Source: Zygaena filipendulae | Taxonomy: Eukaryota; Arthropoda; Insecta; Lepidoptera; Zygaenidae | Length of the DNA stretch: 64,000 bases | Direction: 5' to 3' | Assembly (NCBI GenBank): GCA_907165275.2 | Contig: OU015672.1 | Span: 3,578,501 to 3,642,500 of the forward strand | Shown here: piece after piece, positions 56,901-64,000 of the stretch | How the letters are laid out: every line of letters begins with the position of its first letter | Numbering within the stretch: position 1 is the stretch's first letter | Notes under the pieces: generated by a model | What the model saw: only the letters and a program-made list of their open reading frames with translations | Database searches by the model: none | What the model was told of the DNA's origin: nothing | Program-made: the position numbers and the translations under genes

Positions 56901-59501
56901 AATTACTATGAGAACAGAGAACATACCTACCTTTTTTTAATTAAATCGTTCATTTCTTTATTCAATTTCCACAGCACATGACGCAATAATATCAAATTTT
57001 GTTATGTATTCGAATCAACCCCATGTATGATCCGTGATTTTTCACGGTTTTCAAGTTATCACGGTTTCAAAGTTACGAAGCTGGTTATTTTACGTATAAA
57101 AGTACCATTCACGACGATTTAGTTAAAAAAAAAATACCAGTAAAGTCTCATACTTTTTTTTTCGACTTTTTGTAAGATGGTCAAGTCGAAAATACTAAAA
57201 ACTTCATAAAAAAAATCATAACTTGAAAACCGTGAAAAATGAACATACATGGGGGTGATTCGAATACCCCATGACACGAGGGACCTGCTTTTTTCTTTTT
57301 GACGTCAATCTTCCGGCCACCATATATATATATATGTATATTATGCCCGAGTGTTTCCAGAGGAAGTTTTCTAGGTATAGTTTATCCCGGAAGTTGCAAA
57401 ATTCTATGCAGTTTCACACGCGTTAATTTCACCAATACCATTTCCGAGGTGGGGGGATGAAAAGTGTATTTTCTTCCGCGCTGATTTTGGAGTTCTCGTG
57501 GGAATTCCAGGATAAATCCCTATGCCCTTTTTCTGTACCCCAGACAACGTGTATGCAAAATTTCATGGTGATTGGTTGAGCCGTCTACACGTGATATCGT
57601 AACAGACAGACAGACTTACTTTCACATTTATAATAGAATAGAATAAAATTTATTTCTGCAAAACACACAAGAATAATAAACAAACATTAAAGAAGTACCT
57701 AATCTAAACCCAAAACCCAAGTTTTCTTTCATGCTCTGCCGAAAGGGTCACCAACTCAGCAGGGTGCGGGTGCGGGTACACCTAGCGCTGGTTTTCAGTT
57801 GGCAGCCCGTTGTCACGCACGGACGGGGGTAACAGCAGAAGAGGAAAACACAATCAAATAAAAAACAAATAGCTTAAAAAATAAAAACATTACATATAAA
57901 ATATAACATAAATATTAAATACTTGTGACAAACAATTATAAATAAACTGAAATAAATAAATAAATGCATATCATAATAATAAAATACAGACAGAATAATA
58001 AATAAAATAGGCAGGCATAATACTAGTAGGGACTAGTAGGGCTAGCTAGCGCGGCGGTCGCGTGGTTGCAGGCTGGTGGGCATGTTCGTGGGCGCCCGCG
58101 AGCGGCTGGCGCGGCTCGACGAGCGGCACCTGGCGCTGCAGCGCAGCACCGCCGCCGACATCGTCAGGAGCGTCGTCTCCATCGTCGACGACAAGTTCGC
58201 GCAGCTGCGCGACAGGTACGGTGATGCGGTGGAGTTGCTCAGGGATGACGCAGCATTCTGATGGTGAAAGAGTTTTTGAAATCGGTCCTGTAGTTTTCGA
58301 GTTAAATCCTAACAAACAAACAAAAAAATTAAATTTTACTTGTCCTCACTAATTTACGTATTATAAATGCGAAAGTGAGTTTGTTTGTCAGCGGCTGAAC
58401 GGATCGTCATGAAATTTTGCGTACACGTTGTCGGGGATACAGAGAAGGTCATAGGGTACTTTTTATCCCGGAACTCCCGCGGGAAGTCCGAAATTAACGC
58501 GGGCAAAACCACATTAAAATTTGCATATTAAATTTTGTCAGAGGTACAGAAAAGGATATAGAGTAGGTACTTCTATCCCGGACTTCGTGGAATTCGAAAT
58601 TACCGCGGGCGAAACCGCAGACAACAGCTAGTAGTAATATATACCACGTTTGCTTGGTTTCCACGACACAAGGTTATAACTTAGTGCCGGCTCGAGTACC
58701 TAGATCTCTATTCTCTATGTTGTGAAGTGTTATTATTATATTATCTACTAGCTGTTCCCTGCGGTTTCACCTGCATTAGTTTCGGAGATCCCGCAGGCAT
58801 TCCATTGGCGTATCTAGGGTTATTTTTCAGGGGGAGCCATGCCCCTGACATGTCATATTTATACTCGCGGGAGTCGCGGGTGCAATTTTTTAAAAAGTAA
58901 GTCTGCAAATTTGAAGAGTCATGTGAAGTTAGTTATCACTATTATAGATTTTCGAATCAGTAGTGTAATCCTGGGGTGGGCACTAGACCATCCCGGGGTG
59001 GGCCCGGCCCACCCGGCCCCCCCTCTACATATATACGTCTATTAGGTATTCCGAGATATATCTAAGTACTTACTACCCTACATTTTTTCTGTACCTACCC
59101 TTGACAACGTCTAGGTGGTATGCAAAATTGTACTTTCTTCCGCGCTTATTTTGGAGTTCTCGTGGAAATTCCAGGATAAAAAGTAGCTTATATCCTTCTC
59201 TGTTCCCCTGACAACGTGTATGCCAAATTTCGTGGTGATCGGTTGAGCCGTTTAGCCGCGAAAGCGTAACAAACAAACAAACTCACTTTCGCATTTATAA
59301 TATTATAGTAAGGATTATTAAAACGTCGTTTGCAGGTCTCAAGAGCTGAAAACGGAGTTCGAGAATGACCTCAAGCGGCGGGCGGCGGAGGTCGTCCGGG
59401 ACGACTTGCGGCAGAAGCGAGCCTTGGTCGTGCTGCTGCGCGAGGACGTGCAAGCCGCCGCTGAGTTCATGAAACAGAAACTCGCTCAGGGAAAGGCCTA
59501 G
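42073..59501 (+). CDS. SYCP2-like meiotic chromosome axis protein, multi-exon gene
   Basis: Reconstructed exons: 42073-42225, 42311-42505, 43264-43457, [43520-43533 tentative], 44738-44955, 45545-45643, 46390-46553, 48028-48190, 49272-49352, 51114-51168, 52106-52179, 52527-56181, 56732-56828, 58072-58215, 59336-59501. All other junctions keep frame with GT-AG ends, total about 1,823 residues. Order of parts: armadillo-like N-terminus, Spt16M-like domain, short linear motif region, very long disordered basic/acidic middle, C-terminal helical segment. This is the architecture of SYCP2, a lateral/axial element protein of the synaptonemal complex (human protein 1,530 residues, from memory). Residue-level likeness, compared with memory, is best in exons 44738-48190. 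The start is the first ATG after an acceptor-like TTATTTACAG. A 5' non-coding exon is likely. Confidence 0.8.
42868..43133 (-). mobile_element. tRNA-derived SINE in intron 2 of the SYCP2-like gene
   Basis: On the minus strand it shows the same order as 24732-25011: ACCCGATTGGTGCAGTATGC, B box GGTTCGATTCC, GACTTTGTGTGATGAACAC, then a (TTA)n tail near 42870-42883. Confidence 0.8.
43547..44006. mobile_element. hAT-type MITE with 8-bp target duplication in intron 3 of the SYCP2-like gene
   Basis: The ends are TAGAGATG...CATCTCTA. The eight bases CAAAAAAC occur immediately on both sides (43539-43546 and 44007-44014), the hAT hallmark. The interior is dense in CCGGATA/TATCCGG words at both ends (for example GGCCGGATACCGGATATTCG). 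460 bp, no transposase. Confidence 0.88.
44150..44737 (-). mobile_element. Helitron-like copies and a LINE 3' tail abutting exon 4
   Basis: 44150-44325 and 44334-44550 are minus-strand Helitron-like pieces. 44630-44735 (AATACAAGTTTATTCATAACG, GCACAAACAGCGTGTCGCAA, then GGCTACCAG) matches the LINE tail at 9680-9760 and 30505-30605. It runs up to the first codons of exon 4 at 44738, so the splice acceptor there falls within or at the edge of the repeat. Confidence 0.65.
44995..46322 (-). mobile_element. Four Helitron-like copies in introns 4 and 5 of the SYCP2-like gene
   Basis: Copies start (minus 3' end) at about 44995, 45340 (partial, opposite), 45705 and 46128. The first lies ~40 bases after the exon 4 donor and the last ends ~65 bases before the exon 6 acceptor. 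A (GT/GC)n run, GTGTGCGTGCGTGTGCGTGC, precedes exon 6 at about 46351-46385 and forms part of its acceptor tract. Confidence 0.6.
45545..48190 (+). CDS. SYCP2-like: Spt16M-like (PH-type) domain exons
   Basis: Exons 45545-45643, 46390-46553 and 48028-48190 encode DARDFLNAHN...HHLVS, then RWASWLDINATSRSLSLML, then a beta-rich stretch ending AHRALRAVFGDAYQ. The WLDIN/SRSLSL block matches the SYCP2 position FWIDFN/SQTLSF, and the terminal helix ALRAVFG matches the SYCP2 helix ending KIFGA, which closes the Spt16M-like fold. These exons are strikingly GC-rich, with third positions almost all G or C, unlike exons 1-3 and 8-12 of the same gene. Confidence 0.8.
46640..48000. repeat. Intron 6: Helitron-like pair and an RTE-like LINE remnant
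   Basis: 47060-47317 is a plus-strand Helitron-like copy of the 11071 subfamily (GTTATTTGTCCGCGATGGAC). At 47589-47690 a frame reads GRPATRWTNDLVKAAG and then WTRGAQERSL before a stop. This is the conserved tail of the RTE-like endonuclease/reverse-transcriptase proteins common in Lepidoptera. It is short, isolated and non-functional. Confidence 0.65.
48233..48772. mobile_element. Intron 7: MITE end, SINE fragment, then GACGTCA-rich MITE (copy 4)
   Basis: 48233-48322 is the inverted right end of the GACGTCA-rich MITE. 48335-48420 is a minus-strand SINE head with B box GGTTCGATTCC. 48463-48772 is a nearly full plus-strand MITE (GGGCATGTTGACTAATTTTT...GTGACGTCACGAC...CTGACGGACTAAATAG). The two MITE pieces have opposite orientation. 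Confidence 0.7.
49272..52179 (+). CDS. SYCP2-like: linker exons with candidate HORMA-closure motif
   Basis: Three short exons (49272-49352, 51114-51168, 52106-52179; 27, 18+ and 24 codons) follow the globular part. The first contains RVPDSAVKK at 49314-49340. As I recall it, human SYCP2 has ...VPESQ... at the same place, in the segment that HORMAD proteins bind. The third is rich in Ser, Thr and Pro (SPSTTSTTS). The region between these exons is taken up by introns of 1.8 and 0.9 kb with MITE insertions. Confidence 0.65.
49940..50220 (+). mobile_element. GACGTCA-rich MITE (copy 5) in intron 8
   Basis: From AAAAAATATTGGACACG to AAAGTAGTCCACATCCCCAT. Central CACGTGACGTCACTTTTCTG and GTGACGTCACGACC are present. 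The leftmost ~40 bases are missing. Confidence 0.75.
50630..50857 (-). mobile_element. GGACGCAGATAAGCAATA MITE (copy 2) in intron 8
   Basis: Inverted counterpart of 18975-19211, ~90% alike by eye, with termini GGACATAGATAAG and CTTATCTGCGTCC. Flanking AAAT and GAAT are only a partial duplication. Confidence 0.75.
52527..56181 (+). CDS. SYCP2-like: giant 3,655-base exon, disordered central region
   Basis: One exon encodes 1,218 residues, bounded by TTTGCAG|CTG and CCAG|GTGAGG. It is rich in Lys, Asp, Glu, Ser and Asn with no folded domain. Visible features: a bipartite-like basic cluster GKRKKPVKRKTPKKK (about 54400-54450), RRQRIRLPRSKKAK (about 54051-54090; I recall a similar RIRLPR motif in vertebrate SYCP2), acidic runs (ETEDDD, SDSEDED), and three SPxxxIxRLS-like repeats at 55380, 55524 and 55752. 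The codons are AT-rich. Size and composition fit the flexible core of axis proteins. Confidence 0.85.
56495..56695. mobile_element. Foldback MITE in intron 11
   Basis: AGCCAAATTGATATTCTACA...CACGTCACTTGGTCA (56495-56570) pairs with 56618-56695. The arms are ~76 bp with a ~48-bp centre. The left arm shares TTCTACAA(T/C)CGTTAACG and AGAAAACTAA with the centre of the compound foldback at 24171-24594, so the two are related. Confidence 0.75.
56732..59501 (+). CDS. SYCP2-like: C-terminal coiled-coil exons
   Basis: Exons 56732-56828, 58072-58215 and 59336-59501 encode a continuous helix-favouring stretch of ~135 residues (VVQNVLEKVDTSLEEINQN, then RERLARLDERHLALQ and IVDDKFAQLRDR, then LRQKRALVVLLREDV), with heptad-like Leu/Val spacing and no Pro. 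It ends at TAG 59499-59501. SYCP2 proteins end in a coiled coil that assembles with SYCP3. Here the partner is unknown. A candidate AATAAA lies at about 59613. Confidence 0.8.
57420..58020. repeat. Intron 12: Helitron-like unit and LINE 3' tail
   Basis: 57420-57620 is a minus-strand Helitron-like body (GGAGTTCTCGTGGGAATTCC to TTTATAATAGAATAG). 57640-57790 (AATAAAATTTATTTCTGCAA, ATGCTCTGCCGAAAGG) is another LINE-like 3' end. AT-rich simple sequence follows up to exon 13. Confidence 0.55.
58350..59320. mobile_element. Intron 13: several Helitron-like copies
   Basis: Plus-strand copies lie at 58355-58510 and 58515-58632 (GCGGGCGAAACCGCAGACAACAGCTAG). Minus-strand ones lie at about 58748-58810 and 59140-59315. 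A low-complexity CCCGGCCC-rich patch is at 58975-59020. Confidence 0.6.
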
Positions 59502-60183
59502 TATAAGTATGGTTACCATACTAATACTATACTAATATTTTAAATCGTCGGGTGTAGTGCAAATCCGCGTAACTAGCATTGGATAAAACCGGTACCTTAC
59601 CGTACCGCCTTAATAAATAACATTAACATCTAATATATAAAATTCTCGTGTCACAATGTTCGTTCCCATACTCCTCCGAAACGGCTTGACCGATTTTTAT
59701 GAAATTTTGTATGCATATTCAGTATGTCTGAGAATCGGAAATCTATTTTTTATCCCCCTAAAGGGAGTTCTTGCGGGAATTCCGAAACTCATGCGGGTGA
59801 AACCGCGGGGCACAGCTAGTAATGATATAGAACATCAAGTATTACTCTCTACGTAAAAACGAGCCCAAGATCTGTTAAAATAAAAAAATATAAAGTTTTA
59901 ACCTTCTCCTGTCAACTTTTTCTGTAGTGCAGACTGCAGATACACGCTCCCTACCTGTAGTAGATTCGTTTGAAACTATCCCCCACTATATGCAAAAGTT
60001 ACTCTGTGTAAGTACGCTTTCACGTCCTTACTAAAATAATCATCGCGTAACCAATCATCATGAAATAGAAAAGGACATGAATACTATCACGGGTGAAACC
60101 GCGGACTATATACAGTCTGTTATAATAATAAAGGTAAAACATCTCGATAGGTATAGAATAGAAGAAATATAAAGCAACATATA
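59502..60183. repeat. 3' flank of the SYCP2-like gene with a Helitron-like unit (59633-59819)
   Basis: 59633-59819 runs from TCTAATATATAAAATTCTCG to GGGTGAAACCGCGGGGCACAGCTAG. The gene's 3' UTR probably ends before it. Confidence 0.6.
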
Positions 60184-60822
60184 AATAGGGTAGGTACTTG
60201 CATAATTTTTTTTTTTCAATCTATTTTAAAGACAAAGCAAGAAAAAGAAAAAAATATATGCATAAATTAATTATACATATAGAGCGTTTCAGAGTTCCTA
60301 CTTTTGGCTTTACCGCCGAAACGCGAAATGACGTCACTAGTTAAAAATTTCGCCTTATTAATGTGTGATAGAGATGTTATTGTCGTATTGACAGGGTCAT
60401 ATGACACTGACAGACAGATGACTTCAATATCCAAAAGCGAAATTAAAGTAACACAGTTCAGTGTCGAATTACTTCCAAAAGTTCCAGTAAAGAATCGAAA
60501 TGCATCTTACCGATGCATTTTAAATTAAAAAACTTTAGAAAAAGGAAAATATGTTTTGACTGTATGCACTTAGTTTCATTTGCCTTTCTAGAAAGAGGTT
60601 AATGTTTCGTAAAAAAATAAAAGTGACGTAATATGTTCAGCGTGTCTGTGATGGGTGTTTTGTTGCAACATTCCGTTTCACAAAATTAAAAGTTGAATAT
60701 TTTGGAAACTATTGATAATTTTTTAGTAAATCTTTCACGATAATGCTTTTCTAAGGCTCTATTTTTGAAATATGGGCACAATTTCTTATTATAAATTTCA
60801 TGCAAGTACCAAGTACCCTATT
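60184..60822. mobile_element. 639-bp MITE with AATAGGGTA ends
   Basis: AATAGGGTAGGTACTTGCAT at the left matches the complement of the right end ATGCAAGTACCAAGTACCCTATT. The left ~110 bp also occurs at 6829-6945. An 74-codon frame inside has no recognisable motif. Confidence 0.6.
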
Positions 60823-62567
60823 GTTTTGTTTCAGAGTTCAGCGATGAAGTCCGCTCTCGTTTTGGATTAAACAAAATTTGGGATTCAACAGATGATCCAA
60901 AGTGCTCATTTCGTGTAGAGCTGATTTTCTATCATCAACTAAACTTTATTTGACGAATAAATTTGATATTCGAACAGATTTTCAATACAAAATGATCAAA
61001 ACGTTAAATTTATTCGTCAGAAAAACATTAGTTGGCTATTGAAAATCCAACCCTCGATGTAATGATTTTATTTAAGTAGTAGGTTTTATGTTAATTATTG
61101 TTTATTAGTATTATAAAAAACAGTATTTTTCCCTTTGGGTGCAAATAGGCTCGGGCAAGAAGGTACTCTTTACCCTACTAATTATATAGAGTAAAAAGTC
61201 CGCTTCAACCGCGAGAATTTAGCGCGGGAAATCTTAACCAGGAAAAAGGTATTAGGTAATATTTATAACAATAATTCTGCAGCATTAATTAAACGTTTTA
61301 ATGCAGAATTATCATCAAAAATTTGTATTTGCCCTATTTTACTCTTTTCCATTTCTTTCTTAGTTAAATATGTTGTTAGAAGGGTTTTCTTGCGCCTTGA
61401 GCTGGAATACAACTTGATATTAGCAAAATAGGCGCTAGAGCTAAAGAAGTTGTGTTAGGTTGTATGTTGACGATTCTAGATTCTTTAAATTCATAATTAT
61501 AAGCCTGTCTAAAGATCCTATAATATGCTCACTAAGTTACTCTATGTATTTGAAAATTTAACAAAGATTTATTGCGATATGTGAAGCTTTCTCATTAATT
61601 CCTTATCTTTGTTGTATTATTGTTTGTGTAATTTGTTAGAATTTAATAATAATTTGATGTTGATTTTGTTAAAGTTTATGATGCGGTTTTAATTTTCAAT
61701 TTGTTATTACGTACATAAGTGTATTAATGTAGTTGTTTAAATGCAAGTTATCTTTAAAATATATCTGCGTTTTATTTATCTTTTTACGTCTAAGGGTTAA
61801 TTAACATAATTATGTACTTCATATTAGCGATGGGTCGATTATCCCTCCATGTCAATAGGACACGCGCTAAAACAAAGAGTCACTAGATATCGTTATCGTA
61901 ATCATTTATAAGTTACTCTATGTTCAGTGCGCTTTAACTCTGGGTACTGTACTATGTAGTATCACAGATAATATAATAATACTATATCTACTAGCAGGTA
62001 TATGGTATTATATCGTCTGTGCTCCAGGATATTATTCACAGCGTACAAACGTACTGTTCAGAATTTTGACTAATGCAGTAATAAATAAATAAATAAAATA
62101 AAAATAACCCCTGAGGTTTTAAAAGACGCAGGTATTTTTAAATAAATTATTTATTAAAACACTTTAACAATCTTTACAATTCCTTAAAATTAATTTATTT
62201 ACAACTAAATACTTATATGAATTGTTACCTACTTATACAAAAACCCAAGAAACACAGTTCACTTGCAAATGTATCTATTTATTTATTTATTAAACAAAAT
62301 ATTGCATCGGAGGGTAGACGAAATCAAAGACCAAAGGACCACACTGATTTTAGGAAAACATAAATCTTCCACGTACGACATAAAAGTGAATTTTAAACGC
62401 GAAATGAAGCTGAATGTTTTAATTTTAGCATTCCTTTTGCGGAGAAATTTTGTGAATCTTGAGTGTTTAGTTAGTCTATCGATGGTTGTTTGTATAGGAG
62501 AAGAAATCTTATGAAGAACGATATGATTCGGGTATTCTCTTCGGCTCTCGAGACGGCCCGTGTCTCC
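60823..62567. other. Convergent intergenic region; includes NF-YC 3' UTR
   Basis: AT-rich, no further gene. The right part is the NF-YC 3' UTR; minus-strand AATAAA-type signals (plus-strand TTTATT) occur at about 62268-62285 and 62148. The frame at 62263-62514 is antisense to that UTR and not credible. Confidence 0.45.
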
Positions 62568-63425
62568 CTAGGACTCCTCCTGGTTGGGCGCCACTTGCGC
62601 CAGGTATATCTGCTGCTGGTGGTGTGGCGCTTGCGACGACACCTGTCGCACAAAAAATGACATTCGTAATTCTGTCAAGTGAAATCTTACTATCACCTTT
62701 CGATTTGCTTCCATTTGGAAGCGCAATCCTTATCCTTATATTATAAATGCGAAACATGTTCAGGGGTACAAAGGAGATAGGGTACTTTATATCCCGGAAT
62801 TCCCACGGAAACTGATAAGTTCACCTGTATGATCTGCGGCCCCTGCGCGGGCGGCGGCTGCGCCTGCGTCTGGATGATGATCGGCTGCGTGGGGTTGTTC
62901 TGCATCTGCATCCGGATCATGTTCAGCTGCGTCTGCGTCAGCTGGATCTGAAAGCGACGCGCGCCGTCACTATTACGGAACGGTACTCGCCAATCGCGCA
63001 AACACTCGCCAATCGCGCTACCACTTACCAATCGCGCTACCGCTCGCTAATCGCGCTACCACTCACCAATCGCGCTACCACTCACCAATCGCGCTACCAC
63101 TCACCAATCGCGCTACCACTCGCCAATCACGCTACCATTCGTCAATCGCGCTACCACACGCCAATCGCGCTACTGCTCGTCAATCGCGCTACTACTTGCC
63201 AATCGCGCTACCATTCGTCAATCGCGCTACCATTCGTCAATCGCGCTACTGCTCGTCAATCGCGCTACCACTCGCCAATCGCGCTACCGCTCACCAGGCC
63301 GCCCCACACAGCACACTCACCGGCAGCGACTGCACCTCCCCGCTGGGCGAGACGACTTGCTGCACGAGCGTGACGGGTTGCTGCGCGTTCACCACCGTCT
63401 GCGCCTGCGCCGCTTGCGGCTGCGA
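62568..63425 (-). CDS. Nf-YC: NF-YC (CCAAT-binding factor subunit C), last three coding exons
   Basis: Exons on the minus strand: 63425-63321 (35 codons), 62947-62825 (41 codons), 62642-62568 (24 codons plus TAG), all phase 0 with GT-AG borders. The joined ~100 residues are Gln-rich with LVQQVVSPSGEVQSLP, then IQLTQTQLNMIRMQMQNN, and the end QQIYLAQVAPNQEES. These match the order of the C-terminal transactivation region of animal NF-YC (compare QQIITNTGEIQQIPVQL in human, from memory). NF-YC pairs with NF-YB through a histone fold and, with NF-YA, binds CCAAT boxes. The histone-fold exons lie beyond the right edge of the window. Codons are strongly GC-ending. Confidence 0.88.
62986..63293. 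repeat. 19-bp CCAAT-containing minisatellite in an NF-YC intron
   Basis: Sixteen head-to-tail units of 19 bp with consensus TCGCCAATCGCGCTACCAC fill most of the 373-bp intron between 62948 and 63320. By direct count ten units keep CCAAT, five have TCAAT and one CTAAT. Spacing between successive CCAATs is exactly 19 bp. On the gene's sense strand the motif reads ATTGG. Confidence 0.95.
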
Positions 63426-64000
63426 CTGTAACCATATGATATCACAATAAATGCTCACATAACTGAAGGGTCCATTGTGGAAATAAATAAAAGATCATTT
63501 AATTAATGTAATTGAAATTGAAGTCAGTTTTAGGTTAATTAGTTAATTGCCAACTAACATTTATTTAATGAACGCCAGTTTATTTAATGCGGCAGTTTTG
63601 TTTTTTTTTTATCTTTACTTAAAATTTAGTAATCATTAAACTGACTCTGAGTGCGGCACTTACATTTACCGTTAGAGTACGGCTAAGTTACAACACTTAC
63701 ATTTAAGTATGTTTTTTTTGTTATTTATAAAACAAAGTCCTCCGACGCGTCTGTCTGTCTGTTCCCGATACTAACTCAAAGTCTACTTTTTTTTTATTTA
63801 TTTATTCATTTTTACAAAGCAAGAAATTTACAAAATAGTGTGAATAAACTTTCAAAAGTTTCTCCTCACACTAGATGATTCGGTACTGAAGGGATTTTCA
63901 TGTCTTTCACCAATAGGTAGAGCGATTCAAGAGGAAGGTTTACACGCACAGTTTATCTTGGAATTCCCATGGAAAATTACCGCAGGTGATACTTCACCTG
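63426..64000. repeat. NF-YC intron: damaged foldback MITE and Helitron-like end
   Basis: 63539-63661 is the right half of the CGCACTCAGAGTC foldback family (ATGCGGCAGTTTTG to ACTCTGAGTGCGGCAC). From ~63727 to the window edge is a Helitron-like copy of the subfamily with AAAGTCCTCCGACGCGTCTG and CCAATAGGTAGAGCG, cut by the window end. Confidence 0.6.

Noticed and set aside
62986..63293. CRISPR-like array (also considered for 27900-28790)
   Set aside because: Units are tandem without unique spacers and lie in a eukaryotic intron and in a retrotransposon, so they are minisatellites.

Overview
This looks like a nuclear contig from a moth or butterfly (Lepidoptera). The sequence is AT-rich and intron-rich with GT-AG splice sites. 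It is saturated with short non-autonomous transposons, including Helitron-like units that end in a CCGCGG hairpin plus CTAG, tRNA-derived SINEs and foldback MITEs. The lineage call is an inference from repeat style and from the animal genes present; no search was run.

Layout. Positions 1-37,000 contain no host gene that I can support and are a layered mosaic of mobile DNA. The main items are a TA-flanked inverted-repeat element (1812-2350), a 1.46-kb palindromically organised element inserted in a Helitron-like copy (4522-5977 within 4361-6023), several MITE families, and a DNA element at 26549-32926. That DNA element was split by a Gypsy-type LTR retrotransposon (27087-32353) whose two 135-bp LTRs are identical and flanked by a CATAT duplication, although its coding interior is wrecked and holds a piece of a LINE.

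Three host genes lie on the right. A single-exon ceramide glucosyltransferase (GlcT/UGCG) runs on the minus strand at 38185-39378. Divergent to it, a 14- or 15-exon gene on the plus strand (42073-59501) encodes what I read as a SYCP2-like meiotic chromosome axis protein: an armadillo-like N-terminus, an Spt16M-like domain, a candidate HORMA-binding motif, a 1,218-residue disordered exon and a C-terminal coiled coil. The last three coding exons of NF-YC, the CCAAT-binding factor subunit, lie on the minus strand at 62568-63425, and its 5' part lies beyond the window.

The most interesting points are the SYCP2-like gene in an insect, a 19-bp minisatellite of CCAAT boxes inside an intron of the CCAAT-binding factor gene itself, the recently moved but coding-dead LTR element, and the palindromic element with a repeated CTCGAGCGCGTCAGAT core.
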